Positions 7,830-15,754 are shown, counted from the first letter of the stretch. The stretch: DNA of 19,754 nt from Promethearchaeota archaeon (GCA_019058135.1 JAHLWE010000310.1:1-19754); one strand, 5' to 3'. Numbers and translations are program-made. The notes: generated by a model not told the origin, from the letters alone.

Positions 7830-9125
7830 TTAATTTACCCCCCCTTTTGATAATTCTATTTCTACTTTATCTTCTGCGATCAATCTTGAATATATCTGTT
7901 CAAGTTGAGAACTCTTTTTTGGCTTTGAAAACGAAACAACCGTGAAGTCAGATTCGAATTCTTTAACTAAAATTTTTAATATTTCAGCTCTGGTTTGTTT
8001 GCTATCCGTAGTATCGTAAAATATTTTAAAACTTCGCTTCTGTGGGATGTATTTTATAGGGATTTTTGAGACAAGTACATCTAAATCTTTGTCTAAATAA
8101 GGTTCAAGTCTTTCAGTCAATTTTTTAATAATTGATCCGAGTTGGTCAGGAGAAATAGGATCCAATAATTTACAATTCAATCCTGATGTTCTTAAACCTC
8201 TTTCTAAGTTATCAATAGTATCGAACGCGATAATTACACCGAAGTTAATGAGTGCGATTTTCTCGCACACTTCAGAGATTTCGGCCAACATGTGAGAAGC
8301 TACAAAAATTGTTTTCCCGTTTCTGTGAAATTCTTTAATAATTCTTCTTATATCAATACGCGCTAACGGATCCAAACCCGTCTGAGGTTCGTCTAGAATA
8401 ATAATTTCTGGATCGTGAATTATCGATTGAATCATTCCCAGCTTTTGAGTCATACCTTTAGAAAAAGTTTTAACTTTTTCGTGTTTCCAATCAATTAAAT
8501 CGAATATTTTTAATAATTCGTCTATTCTATCGTTAATTTTTTCCCTCGGATATCTTTGAAGCAAAGCGCTATATTTTAATATTTGGTATGCAGTCATGTC
8601 TTTGTAAAATGCCGGAATATCAATGAGAAATCCTAATTTGACAAGATTTCGCGATTTTTTGTTAAGATCCTTTAGTTCACCTTGATTATCTCTTACCCAA
8701 ATTCTTCCAGATGAAGGTCTAAGTAATTTAGCAATCATTTTAATTATCGTGGTTTTTCCCGCTCCGTTTGGACCGACAAGTCCAATAACTTCGCCGCTGT
8801 GGACCTCGAAACTTACATTGTCAACTGCTAAATATTTACCATAGTATTTAGTTAGATTTTCTAACTTTATCATAGTGTCATTTTTTTCATTTTTGTTTTC
8901 TGAAGTGCTAGTTCCTGTAGGTGTGTAAATAGATTTAATATCTTCCCTCGATTTTATTCCTTTATATGCGTGTTCTCTTAGTTTTTCTTGACCTTTCTTT
9001 TTCTTTCTTTTCTTGATTACAAAATAGACAATGATGATAACAACGATTATAATTACAATAATAAGGAATATTAAGAGAAAATTTTGTCCCTGAAATCCAC
9101 CACCAGGTTTAACAGGTCCCATCAT
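7830..9125 (-). CDS. ABC transporter ATPase with an N-terminal membrane anchor
   Basis: A 431-residue ABC ATPase of the ABC-2 exporter class. The nucleotide-binding domain begins near Met85 (MIKLENLTKYYGKYLAVDNV) and has Walker A GPNGAGKTT (118-126), signature FSKGM (221-225), Walker B IIILDEP (241-247, catalytic Glu246) and the H-loop His278 in VASHM. About 130 residues of accessory domain follow. Unusually, an 84-residue extension precedes the domain: a Gly/Pro start, a very hydrophobic Ile/Val helix at about 15-38, a KKRKKKK basic stop-transfer stretch, and a Ser/Thr/Asn-rich linker. The anchor is in frame and has its own strong Shine-Dalgarno (AAGGGGATGG before the ATG at 9125), so it is not a misassigned start. 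It is the first gene of the operon with the ABC-2 permease and the LamG-like protein. Confidence 0.93.
   Translation of the reverse strand: MMGPVKPGGGFQGQNFLLIFLIIVIIIVVIIIVYFVIKKRKKKKGQEKLREHAYKGIKSREDIKSIYTPTGTSTSENKNEKNDTMIKLENLTKYYGKYLAVDNVSFEVHSGEVIGLVGPNGAGKTTIIKMIAKLLRPSSGRIWVRDNQGELKDLNKKSRNLVKLGFLIDIPAFYKDMTAYQILKYSALLQRYPREKINDRIDELLKIFDLIDWKHEKVKTFSKGMTQKLGMIQSIIHDPEIIILDEPQTGLDPLARIDIRRIIKEFHRNGKTIFVASHMLAEISEVCEKIALINFGVIIAFDTIDNLERGLRTSGLNCKLLDPISPDQLGSIIKKLTERLEPYLDKDLDVLVSKIPIKYIPQKRSFKIFYDTTDSKQTRAEILKILVKEFESDFTVVSFSKPKKSSQLEQIYSRLIAEDKVEIELSKGGVN
7838..7844 (-). promoter_or_regulatory. Seven-G Shine-Dalgarno for the ABC permease GTG start
   Basis: A run of seven G residues on the minus strand overlaps the last codons of the ATPase gene (KGGVN-stop) and lies 10 bases before the permease GTG at 7827. 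It supports this non-ATG start and translational coupling. Such a G-run is striking in this AT-rich sequence. Confidence 0.55.
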
Positions 9126-9274
9126 CTTTATCCATCCCCTTTTTAAGAGCTTTTGAGATTACTTTCATTTCTTGTTCCTCGATTCTTGGTTTAATATCAA
9201 AATTTCATTCACTCTGTATTTTCGTATTAAAAGTTTCATTCCTTTTTTAATTTTTTATTTTTAGATTATAAATT

Positions 9275-9481
9275 TCAGTCTAAATTGCTGGTTGAAATTG
9301 ATAAAAATATTGGTTTATTTTCTTTTCGTGCCCTTTCAAATGCTTCATCTCCCCATGGATACCATTTAACGGGATTTTTAGAGTGCTGAAATAAATAAGG
9401 ACTTTTCTCATTTATTAATTTATTATTATTAATCTCATCATTTTGGGATAAATTCTTTTTATCCAACGATCTTTCTTTCAT
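9275..9481 (-). pseudogene. Truncated DUF255 thioredoxin-domain protein, copy B
   Basis: The 68 codons match the start of the DUF255 family: NEKSPYLFQHSKNPVKWYPW and DEAFERARKENKPIFLSI align with the full gene at 1441-3552. The match ends exactly where the YSTCHWC redox motif should come; STSNLD and a TGA follow instead, and no further DUF255 sequence is seen downstream. Both the CxxC and the large C-terminal domain are therefore lost. The remaining start still has an excellent Shine-Dalgarno (AGGAG, 7 bases before the ATG at 9481), and it follows nitroreductase copy B by 3 bases, just as the intact gene follows copy A. It is a decayed member of a duplicated pair, and the ABC cassette begins just downstream. 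Confidence 0.85.
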
Positions 9482-9484
9482 ATT

Positions 9485-10069
9485 TTAATCTCCTAAAAAG
9501 TATTTTTCCTTACTTGGATCGTATTTATTGATATGGACAAATTCTTCAATTAATCTTCTTGGAGGGCGTTGCTTTTCTCCCAACTTCATATTATCGGAAA
9601 GGATAGGATTTATTTCTTTAGAATGTTTCCCAATATTTACAAGTGTGATTAATCTCATTTCTTCTGGGAGATCTAGAATTTTCTTAGCCTTCTCTTCATT
9701 ATAGCCAGCAACTGGATGCGCAACTAACCCAAGTTCGGTAGCTCTTAAAATTATAAAAGCTGTAGCCAAGCCAGTATCAAAAAGATAATAAAATCTTTCT
9801 CTGATTATACAATCATTGTTAGGGTTGCTAAATACAGCAATTATCAGAGAAGCCTTTTCTACCCACTTATTTCCTGAAGTTAATGTAGTAAATAATTTAT
9901 CTAACATATTCTTATCACGAATAAAAATAAATCTCCACGGTTGTTTGTTCATACAAGATGGAGCCATTTGTGCAGATTCTGCAAGATCTTGTATTATATC
10001 ATCAGAAATTTTAATAGGATCAAGAGATCTATACGCTCTTCTTTTGTTTATTGCCTCTTTTACATCCAT
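9485..10069 (-). CDS. Nitroreductase-family FMN protein, copy B
   Basis: A 194-residue paralog of the nitroreductase at 3553-4137, the same length and roughly 70 percent identical by eye. It retains the N-terminal NKRRAYRSLD FMN phosphate site, PSCMNKQPWRFIFI, GNKWVEKASLIIAVFS, ATELGLVAHPVAGY and the LGEKQRPPR tail, so it should fold and bind FMN. The substrate is unknown. The ATG at 10069 follows a clear Shine-Dalgarno (GAGGTT). An approximately 200-base AT-rich intergenic stretch upstream separates it from the oxidoreductase beta subunit gene and probably holds its promoter. The divergence from copy A implies an old duplication, or separate acquisition of related pairs, rather than a recent tandem copy. 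Confidence 0.92.
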   Translation of the reverse strand: MDVKEAINKRRAYRSLDPIKISDDIIQDLAESAQMAPSCMNKQPWRFIFIRDKNMLDKLFTTLTSGNKWVEKASLIIAVFSNPNNDCIIRERFYYLFDTGLATAFIILRATELGLVAHPVAGYNEEKAKKILDLPEEMRLITLVNIGKHSKEINPILSDNMKLGEKQRPPRRLIEEFVHINKYDPSKEKYFLGD

Positions 10070-10269
10070 TTTAGGAACCTCTAAATTTATTTAATATAAA
10101 ATTAAATTATTTTTAATACCCTTTTTGAAACCATTAACATAATTATTATGATTAGGTGTTCTTTAACTTATTTTAAATTAAAGGTTATTTTCAATTAAAT
10201 ATTTAAAACATTTAACTAAAATAAGTAACAATTCTGTTAAAATTATTAATAAAAAATAAAATTTCGATT

Positions 10270-11124
10270 CTACTCAATATTTAATATTTTTTTTATTTTA
10301 TTTATTCTCTCGTCTCTATACTGCCTTTTCTCTACTGGGTTATGATCACCATATAATAACTCACAAAAAGTTGGTTTCTCAGTTCTATAAAATATTCCAA
10401 TAAATAATTTATGTTTATTCTTTGCATATAATTTTGCTTCTTCAATACTTTTAAGAATATCATCAAGTTCTTCAACAATATCGTTGTATAATTTATAAGT
10501 ATTATTATAGCTAACACAAGGTTGTAGAACTTCTAAGAAAGAAAAACCCTTATGTTCTATCGCTTGAACGATCATATCTGTAAGGTGCTGTATTTTCGCT
10601 GTATATGACCTAGCAACGAAGGTAGCTCCTGCTTCCAAAACTAAGGATATAGCATTAAAAGGTCCTTCGACGCTTCCCTTGGGCGTGGAAGGTCCTTTCC
10701 AACCTCTTTCAGTAATCGGCGTATATTGTCCCGTTGTTAAGGCGTAAACACCGTTGTTGTGCATAATTATTGTTACATCTGCGTTCCGTTTTGCAGCAAA
10801 TAGTAAATGCGTTAAACCTTCGCCCATTGCGTTTCCATCTCCTGAGAATGTGATTGTTTTTAAATTTGGATTGACAAATTGAATTCCCTCTATTGTAGCT
10901 AAATCTCTTCCATGTAATGAATAAATACCGCTGAGATTAAGATAATCAAAGATTTTTGCGCTACAACCAATACCAGAAGCAATTAAAATATTTTTTTGTG
11001 AAATTCCTTTTTCTTCAAGCTCAACAATTGCTTTCTTGAAAGCATTTAAAATTCCAAAATTACCACAACCTAGGCACCAGGTATTTTCGACACTAGTTCC
11101 TAATTTCACCATTTTATACAGCAT
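10270..11124 (-). CDS. korB: 2-oxoacid:ferredoxin oxidoreductase, beta (TPP-binding) subunit
   Basis: A 284-residue thiamine-diphosphate subunit of an anaerobic 2-oxoacid:ferredoxin oxidoreductase, which oxidatively decarboxylates a 2-oxoacid to the acyl-CoA and reduces ferredoxin. The TPP/Mg motif is GDGNAMGEG (95-103), continuing to NNGVYALTTGQYTPIT. Cys17 and Cys20 (TWCLGCGNFG), Cys54 (GIGCSAK) and Cys203 (LQPCVSYNNTY) match the four cluster ligands of this family. The 11-base overlap with the alpha gene allows two starts: ATG at 11124, or Met5 at 11112, the latter about 9 bases after an AAGGA and perhaps preferred. KorB is the closest general label; the substrate (2-oxoglutarate, pyruvate or branched-chain 2-oxoacids) cannot be fixed from sequence. 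It is the last gene of the run that includes the acyl-CoA dehydrogenase and flavodiiron genes. Confidence 0.93.
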   Translation of the reverse strand: MLYKMVKLGTSVENTWCLGCGNFGILNAFKKAIVELEEKGISQKNILIASGIGCSAKIFDYLNLSGIYSLHGRDLATIEGIQFVNPNLKTITFSGDGNAMGEGLTHLLFAAKRNADVTIIMHNNGVYALTTGQYTPITERGWKGPSTPKGSVEGPFNAISLVLEAGATFVARSYTAKIQHLTDMIVQAIEHKGFSFLEVLQPCVSYNNTYKLYNDIVEELDDILKSIEEAKLYAKNKHKLFIGIFYRTEKPTFCELLYGDHNPVEKRQYRDERINKIKKILNIE

Positions 11125-12772
11125 CCTTAATTTTTTTAGATAATTTTATTGGGTCGAAAGGTCTTCCATTGTATTGCTTTATTACTTTTTTCAATTGAAT
11201 ATTTGTATTTTCTTTAAGTAAATTAGCAAATTGACCTATAGCACTTTGCTCTATAACAATAACTTCTTGGTCTTTATATTTTTCAAGCACCCAAATAGGT
11301 AATGGACTCAAGAAAATTGGTTGTACAACCCTTGCTTCAATATTACCATACTTTAATGCTTCTAATACGGACATCACCGTTGAACCATATGTAATTATTA
11401 TTGGTCCCTTATCCCCAAAAATATTTACAGTTTTTTTTTTCATAAGGTAATTTTCTAATGATTTAAACTTTTTGTTTCGTTTATCATGCATCCTTTTAAT
11501 CCATCGAGGATCTTCAGTTGTAAATCCAAACTCATCATGTTCATAACTATTCCATTTGAGTATTTCCTTTGCTGGTGGAAATAATAAGGGGGATATTCCA
11601 TCCTCTGTATCGAAATATCTTTTATATTCTCCATCTTTATGAAGCAGTGGTTCAGCCCAAATAGTGTCATTTAAATTTATATCGACTGTCATACTACTCT
11701 CTGATAAATGTTTTTCTGTGAGTAATATTCCAGGAGTTTGAAACTTCCATACTAAATCCAACATTTGAGCTGTAAGAAAAAATGCCTCCTCTATAGTTCC
11801 TGGAGAAGCAACGATGCGTAAAAATTCCCCATGACCCGCATTTAAAGCAAAATTTAAATCTCCTTGTTCTGTATAAGTGGGAACACCCGTAGCTGGTCCA
11901 GGTCTCATGGATAATATAATTAATACAGGTGATTCGATTATACCACCTAATGAAATTCCCTCAGCCATCAAAGCAAAACCTCCACCGCTAGAACCAACCA
12001 TTGTCCTCGCTCCAGTAAAGGTTGATCCTATAGCCATATTTATTACTGCTATTTCATTTTCGGGATGTATAACTGCAAGTCCAAAATCATCTGCTATAGC
12101 AGCAAGATAATGTAGGATGGATGTGGCTGGTGTCATAGGATAAGCATAATAACAATCTAATCCACCTGCTATTGCTCCTAATGCTATTGCTTGATTTCCC
12201 AAGATATTCGGTCTTTTTTTAGATCCTCCCTCTAATTGGAATTTTCCTCCAATTATAGGATAGACAATATCATAAATAATATTGGCATAAGAAATATTCT
12301 CTTTAACACCTTTAGAATATTCATTCTTTATTAATGCATTTAACTCTGTCTTATTAACGCCAATTGTCGCCCCTAATATAGCAATAGCACCAACTCCAAG
12401 CATTAAATTAGGATTAGGATATTTTTTTGCTTCGCTAGTTAAAGAAATACCAATACCATCCATATCTCCTTTAATATCAGAATTATAGACCATTACACCT
12501 CCTTCAGAAAGGTGGTCTATATGATTATCATAGCTTCTTTTATCAAGATTAACTATAAGATCAGCTTTCATATAATGACTACTAATCCATCTAGTAGAAG
12601 TACTAACAACCGAGAAATTATGTCCTCCTTTTATTAAACTCATGTAATCATCCATTTGAAATACAAAACGATTCTTATTTATAAAAAGTTGAGAAGCAAC
12701 TGAACCTGCTTTTTTAACACCTTGACCAGCTTTACCCCCAACTATAAATGTGAATACATTCTTTTCCGTAAT
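11114..12772 (-). CDS. korA: 2-oxoacid:ferredoxin oxidoreductase, gamma-alpha fused subunit, apparent ATT start
   Basis: The first ATG in frame (12655) would cut off the gamma domain. The frame is open and homologous upstream: it encodes NVFTFIVGGKAGQGVKKAGS, the GGxAGQG glycine-rich motif that opens this domain. No ATG, GTG or TTG lies between this motif and the in-frame TGA at 12797-12799. ATT at 12772 has AGGTG seven bases before it and gives a 552-residue protein of normal KorA length. The gamma domain (1 to about 185) is followed by the alpha domain, with GNQAIALGAIAGG (192-204), YPMTPATSI, HPENEIAVINMAIG and GVPTYTEQGDL. It pairs with the overlapping beta subunit to form the catalytic core. 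No separate delta ferredoxin subunit is in the window. The alternatives are a lost ATG or a base error. Confidence 0.85.
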   Translation of the reverse strand: MTEKNVFTFIVGGKAGQGVKKAGSVASQLFINKNRFVFQMDDYMSLIKGGHNFSVVSTSTRWISSHYMKADLIVNLDKRSYDNHIDHLSEGGVMVYNSDIKGDMDGIGISLTSEAKKYPNPNLMLGVGAIAILGATIGVNKTELNALIKNEYSKGVKENISYANIIYDIVYPIIGGKFQLEGGSKKRPNILGNQAIALGAIAGGLDCYYAYPMTPATSILHYLAAIADDFGLAVIHPENEIAVINMAIGSTFTGARTMVGSSGGGFALMAEGISLGGIIESPVLIILSMRPGPATGVPTYTEQGDLNFALNAGHGEFLRIVASPGTIEEAFFLTAQMLDLVWKFQTPGILLTEKHLSESSMTVDINLNDTIWAEPLLHKDGEYKRYFDTEDGISPLLFPPAKEILKWNSYEHDEFGFTTEDPRWIKRMHDKRNKKFKSLENYLMKKKTVNIFGDKGPIIITYGSTVMSVLEALKYGNIEARVVQPIFLSPLPIWVLEKYKDQEVIVIEQSAIGQFANLLKENTNIQLKKVIKQYNGRPFDPIKLSKKIKDAV

Positions 12773-12779
12773 TTTATCG

Positions 12780-12784
12780 CACCT
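12780..12784 (-). promoter_or_regulatory. Shine-Dalgarno (AGGTG) supporting the ATT start of the alpha subunit
   Basis: AGGTG on the minus strand lies seven bases before ATT at 12772, inside the 24-base gap after the acyl-CoA dehydrogenase stop. It has optimal spacing for this codon and is too far (over 120 bases) from the first in-frame ATG to serve it. Confidence 0.5.
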
Positions 12785-12796
12785 ACAAGAAAATAA

Positions 12797-14197
12797 TCAT
12801 AATTTTACAAACTTATCTTTTGAAACTCCGCATACTGGACAATTCCAATCATCTGGAATTTCTTCAAATGGAGTTTCTGGAGAGATTCCACTATCTGGAT
12901 CACCTTTTACAGGATCATAAATATATCCACACACTGTACATCTGTATTTTCCTCCCAGTTCCTCACTAGTCTTTAATGAAATTGGTGGAATTTCAACTTC
13001 CGCTTCTCTTTCTACCTCAATTCTTGGGAGTTCAAATAAATTTGGCATCCCGTGTTTATATTGTTTCATCACAAATCTTGAAATAATTATTCTCTGGATT
13101 TCTGAGGTACCTTCGTAAATTTGAAATAGTTTTGCATCTCTGAATAACTTTTCTAATGGATATGTTTTAATATAACCGTAACCTCCCATTATTTGAATAG
13201 CTTCAGTAGTTACTTGCATAGCAATATCCGAGGCAAATGCTTTTGCACATGCTGCACTTAATGTATTATCTAACCCTTGATCAGTCTCCCATGCTGATTT
13301 ATAGGTTAATAATCGGCTTGCTTCAATATTTTTATACATGTCAGCAATTTTAAACTGAATAGCTTGATAATTTGCTATTGGTCTTCCGAAAGTCTCTCTT
13401 TTTTTTGCATAATCAATCACATATTCCATAGCGGACCTTGCTAAACCAGTAGCAAAACCTCCTATAGCTGGACGAGTATGAGCAAATGTTTGCATTGCTA
13501 AAACAAAACCTCTCCCTGGAGGAGCTAATACATTTTCTTTTGGAATTCTCACATTTTTTAAAACCACAGAAGTAGTATTTGATGCTCTATGCCCCAATTT
13601 AGCAATTGGATTTCCTGTTTTAACTCCCTCTAAATCAGTTGGTACAATAAAAGCACATATTCCTTTATGTTTTTTTGCTGGATCCACTGTTGCAAATAGA
13701 GAAATATATTTTGCATAACCTGCATTGGTAATCCAATACTTTGTACCATTTAAAATATATTCTTCTCCATCTTTTTGAGCTCGACAATTAATTCCAGCAA
13801 CATCAGATCCCATTCCAGGTTCAGAGGTAGCAAAAGAAATTAAAGTAAATTTTTTTACTAATTTTCTTAATATTCTCTCTTTCTGTTCTTCATTTCCTCC
13901 TAAAATTATTGGTTCTGCTCCTAAATTATTTGCGAATATGGATGTTGCGAACCCGGGACAAGCCGCAGCAATTTCCTCAACAACTATAACAGATTCTAAG
14001 AGACCATAACCAGGTCCACCATATTTTTTTGGTATTGCTAAATTCACTAAACCTGCTTTATAAGCTTTCTCAATAATTTTAATTGGAAATTTACCATGCT
14101 CATCATAACTAGCTGCTACTGGTAAGATTTCCTTAATTGCAAATTCCCGTGCTTTTTTTTGTAATTCTTTTTGGGCGTCTGTTAAATTAAAATCCAT
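12797..14197 (-). CDS. Acyl-CoA dehydrogenase fused to a C-terminal rubredoxin domain
   Basis: A 466-residue fusion. Residues 1-380 are a complete acyl-CoA dehydrogenase: SFATSEPGMGSDVAG (121-135), GTKYWITNAG, the RETFGRPIANYQAIQ flavin/substrate region, QIMGGYGYI, and the catalytic Glu362 in QIYEGTSEIQR. After a Pro/Glu-rich linker, residues 417-466 are a full-length rubredoxin with Cys420/Cys423 (CTVCGYIYDP) and Cys453/Cys456 (CPVCG) for one Fe(Cys)4 centre. Acyl-CoA dehydrogenases normally pass electrons to an electron-transfer flavoprotein, and none is present here, so the tethered rubredoxin is probably the built-in acceptor. The neighbouring flavodiiron protein starts 12 bases upstream in the same operon and is a plausible next acceptor. 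The FAD requirement is inferred from the family. The reverse direction, enoyl-CoA reduction, is not excluded. Confidence 0.95.
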   Translation of the reverse strand: MDFNLTDAQKELQKKAREFAIKEILPVAASYDEHGKFPIKIIEKAYKAGLVNLAIPKKYGGPGYGLLESVIVVEEIAAACPGFATSIFANNLGAEPIILGGNEEQKERILRKLVKKFTLISFATSEPGMGSDVAGINCRAQKDGEEYILNGTKYWITNAGYAKYISLFATVDPAKKHKGICAFIVPTDLEGVKTGNPIAKLGHRASNTTSVVLKNVRIPKENVLAPPGRGFVLAMQTFAHTRPAIGGFATGLARSAMEYVIDYAKKRETFGRPIANYQAIQFKIADMYKNIEASRLLTYKSAWETDQGLDNTLSAACAKAFASDIAMQVTTEAIQIMGGYGYIKTYPLEKLFRDAKLFQIYEGTSEIQRIIISRFVMKQYKHGMPNLFELPRIEVEREAEVEIPPISLKTSEELGGKYRCTVCGYIYDPVKGDPDSGISPETPFEEIPDDWNCPVCGVSKDKFVKL

Positions 14198-14209
14198 ATC
14201 TTAAAACCT

Positions 14210-15427
14210 TTATACCATTTTTTCAATTAGTTTATCAATTATTTTTTTAAAGTTTAGATCTTCGGGTTTTGGTACAAATTTAATTTCTATACTCTCCTCT
14301 AAAATATCGATTTTCGAAGCTTCCAATTCTTTAATAATCTCTTTCACGGCTCCACCACCCCATCCATACGAACCAAAGGCTAGTCCTATCTTATTCATTG
14401 GCTTTAAACCTTTCTGATAACACACATATTCTGCAACTGTAGGATACATTCCATTGTTTAAAGTTGGGCTTCCTACAATAATTGCTTTTGAAAGCATAAC
14501 TTCTGTTATTACATCAGAATAGTCTGCATTAGTTAATTTATATCGTTTCACCTTTATCCCTCTATATTGCAATTCCTTGTATAGGGCTTTTGCGATAATT
14601 TCGGTGCTTCCCCACATTGTATCATAAACAATTATTGCTGTCTTATTATCAATTTCTCCTGCTGACCACTTTTTATACCTTTCAACGATATCTCCTACAT
14701 GTTTCCTCCAACAAACTCCATGCGAAGGGCAAATAATATCTATTGGTAAAGAACCTACTTTGGGTAAAACACTTGAGATCAGTTTCGATAAATGAAGTAG
14801 AATATTTGCATAATATTTAACCGCTTCTTCCATTATTACGTCAAAATCATTCTCATCATCCCAACGTGAGGAAGTTGCCAAATGTTGTCCAAAAGCATCA
14901 TTTGAAAATAAAATATTTTTACCATTTTCGTCTGTCATAAATGATACCATTGAATCAGGCCAATGGATCATTGGGATTGGAACAAATGTAAATTTTTTAA
15001 CGTTACCAACATCTAAAGTATCTCCTTCTTTCACAGCTCGAATATTATTGAATACTTCATCATCAACTTCTTTATGAAAATGATCTCTTAAAATTTCAAC
15101 ACCCTTTTTAGAAGCGATAATTTGAGCGTTTGGAAGATATTTAATGATTAATGGAAATGAGCCAGAATGGTCCATTTCAACATGATTCACAATTAAATAA
15201 TCAATTTTCTCCGGATTAATAATATTCTTAATATTCTCTAAGAAATAATTAAAAAAAGGACGTTTAACTGTATCTATCAAAACATTTTTTTCTCCTTTTA
15301 CTATATAAGCATTATAAGATGACCCCCTGTGTGTGGAATATCCGTGGAAATTTCTTACCTCCCAATCTACATAACCTACATAATAAATATCTTTCATTAA
15401 TTCAGTATGAACCATTTTTTTTGCCAA
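14210..15427 (-). CDS. fprA: Flavodiiron protein (FprA-type O2/NO reductase)
   Basis: A 405-residue class A flavodiiron protein, a soluble enzyme reducing O2 to water and/or NO to N2O with electrons from rubredoxin or F420H2. The metallo-beta-lactamase domain (1 to about 260) shows all expected diiron ligands: His82, Glu84, Asp86 and His87 in NHVEMDHSG, His155 in MIHWPDSM, Asp177 in SNDAFGQH and His236 in CPSHGVCW. The flavodoxin domain begins with IIVYDTMWGSTE, the FMN phosphate loop, and continues with GSPTLNNGMYPTV and AFGSYGWGGGA. The frame opens with TTG at 15427, but ATG at 15415 is likelier because the GAAGAG Shine-Dalgarno touches the TTG and sits 12 bases before the ATG. The surrounding rubredoxin and rubredoxin-reductase genes point to rubredoxin as the donor. 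O2 versus NO preference is undetermined. Confidence 0.96.
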   Translation of the reverse strand: MAKKMVHTELMKDIYYVGYVDWEVRNFHGYSTHRGSSYNAYIVKGEKNVLIDTVKRPFFNYFLENIKNIINPEKIDYLIVNHVEMDHSGSFPLIIKYLPNAQIIASKKGVEILRDHFHKEVDDEVFNNIRAVKEGDTLDVGNVKKFTFVPIPMIHWPDSMVSFMTDENGKNILFSNDAFGQHLATSSRWDDENDFDVIMEEAVKYYANILLHLSKLISSVLPKVGSLPIDIICPSHGVCWRKHVGDIVERYKKWSAGEIDNKTAIIVYDTMWGSTEIIAKALYKELQYRGIKVKRYKLTNADYSDVITEVMLSKAIIVGSPTLNNGMYPTVAEYVCYQKGLKPMNKIGLAFGSYGWGGGAVKEIIKELEASKIDILEESIEIKFVPKPEDLNFKKIIDKLIEKMV

Positions 15428-15470
15428 CTCTTCTTTTTTATTTAGTTGAATTTTTGAATTTCTTTAATTT

Positions 15471-15486
15471 AAATAATATATAATTA
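15471..15486 (-). promoter_or_regulatory. Possible TATA element for the flavodiiron operon
   Basis: On the minus strand this stretch reads TAATTATATATTATTT. Archaeal transcription would start about 25 bases downstream, leaving a leader of 30-40 bases that contains the GAAGAG Shine-Dalgarno. Such motifs arise easily in AT-rich DNA, so support is weak. Confidence 0.25.
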
Positions 15487-15580
15487 GAGTCAAAACTTAT
15501 TATAAATTTAATTTCTTTCAAATATAAATAATACAATTAATACCTGAGATTACTAAAAGGAAAAATAATAAAAAATTTAG

Positions 15581-15593
15581 AAAATAAAAAAAA
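15581..15593 (-). terminator. T-tract downstream of the small rubredoxin gene
   Basis: On the minus strand eight T residues, an A and four T residues lie about 20-30 bases after the rubredoxin stop codon. This suggests that at least part of the rubredoxin transcript ends before the flavodiiron gene. No hairpin is evident. Confidence 0.4.
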
Positions 15594-15611
15594 TTTGGAA
15601 TAATTTTAATC

Positions 15612-15746
15612 TTAAAGTTTTTCAAACATATCTTTTCCTACTCCGCATACTGGACATGTCCAATCATCAGGGAGGTCTTCCCACTTTGTCCCTTCTGCTT
15701 CTTCGTCATAAATATAGCCACAAGCCGTACATTCATACTTTGCCAG
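15612..15746 (-). CDS. Short (44-residue) rubredoxin with an apparent CTG start
   Basis: A complete small rubredoxin: LAKYECTACGYIYDEEAEG, then TKWEDLPDDWTCPVCGVGK, ending DMFEKL. Cys6/Cys9 and Cys31/Cys34 provide the Fe(Cys)4 site, which passes single electrons between the reductase and the flavodiiron protein. The loop that normally reads GDPDxGIxPG is missing about eight residues, giving 44 instead of 52-54 residues. A comparable deletion is known in the 45-residue rubredoxin of Desulfovibrio desulfuricans. The frame has no ATG, GTG or TTG upstream. CTG at 15746 stands where homologs have the initiator Met (M-A-K-Y), and GAGGGG lies eight bases before it, so CTG initiation is the simplest reading. 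The gene sits between its expected partners, the reductase and the flavodiiron protein. Confidence 0.88.
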   Translation of the reverse strand: MAKYECTACGYIYDEEAEGTKWEDLPDDWTCPVCGVGKDMFEKL

Positions 15747-15754
15747 AGTTATTT

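Noticed and set aside
9109..9168. A 19-codon frame with GAGGA upstream, overlapping the start of the ABC ATPase gene
   Set aside because: The peptide MKVISKALKKG... matches nothing, and the ATPase has its own strong Shine-Dalgarno; too short to claim as a leader gene.
9816..10094. Plus-strand open frame opposite nitroreductase B
   Set aside because: It mirrors a clearly conserved gene on the other strand and its translation resembles no family; it is a shadow frame.
10332..10517. Alternative minus-strand frame inside the beta subunit gene
   Set aside because: It overlaps the recognised C-terminal part of the beta subunit in another frame; no independent support. The same applies to 11455-11670 inside the alpha subunit gene.
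11877..12110. Plus-strand open frame opposite the alpha subunit gene
   Set aside because: Antisense to a highly conserved coding region, proline-rich nonsense peptide, no start signal.
12797..12799. Read-through of the acyl-CoA dehydrogenase-rubredoxin TGA into the alpha subunit, which is in the same frame
   Set aside because: The rubredoxin domain ends naturally at FVKL before the TGA, and a Shine-Dalgarno with an ATT start explains the downstream frame without a giant fusion.
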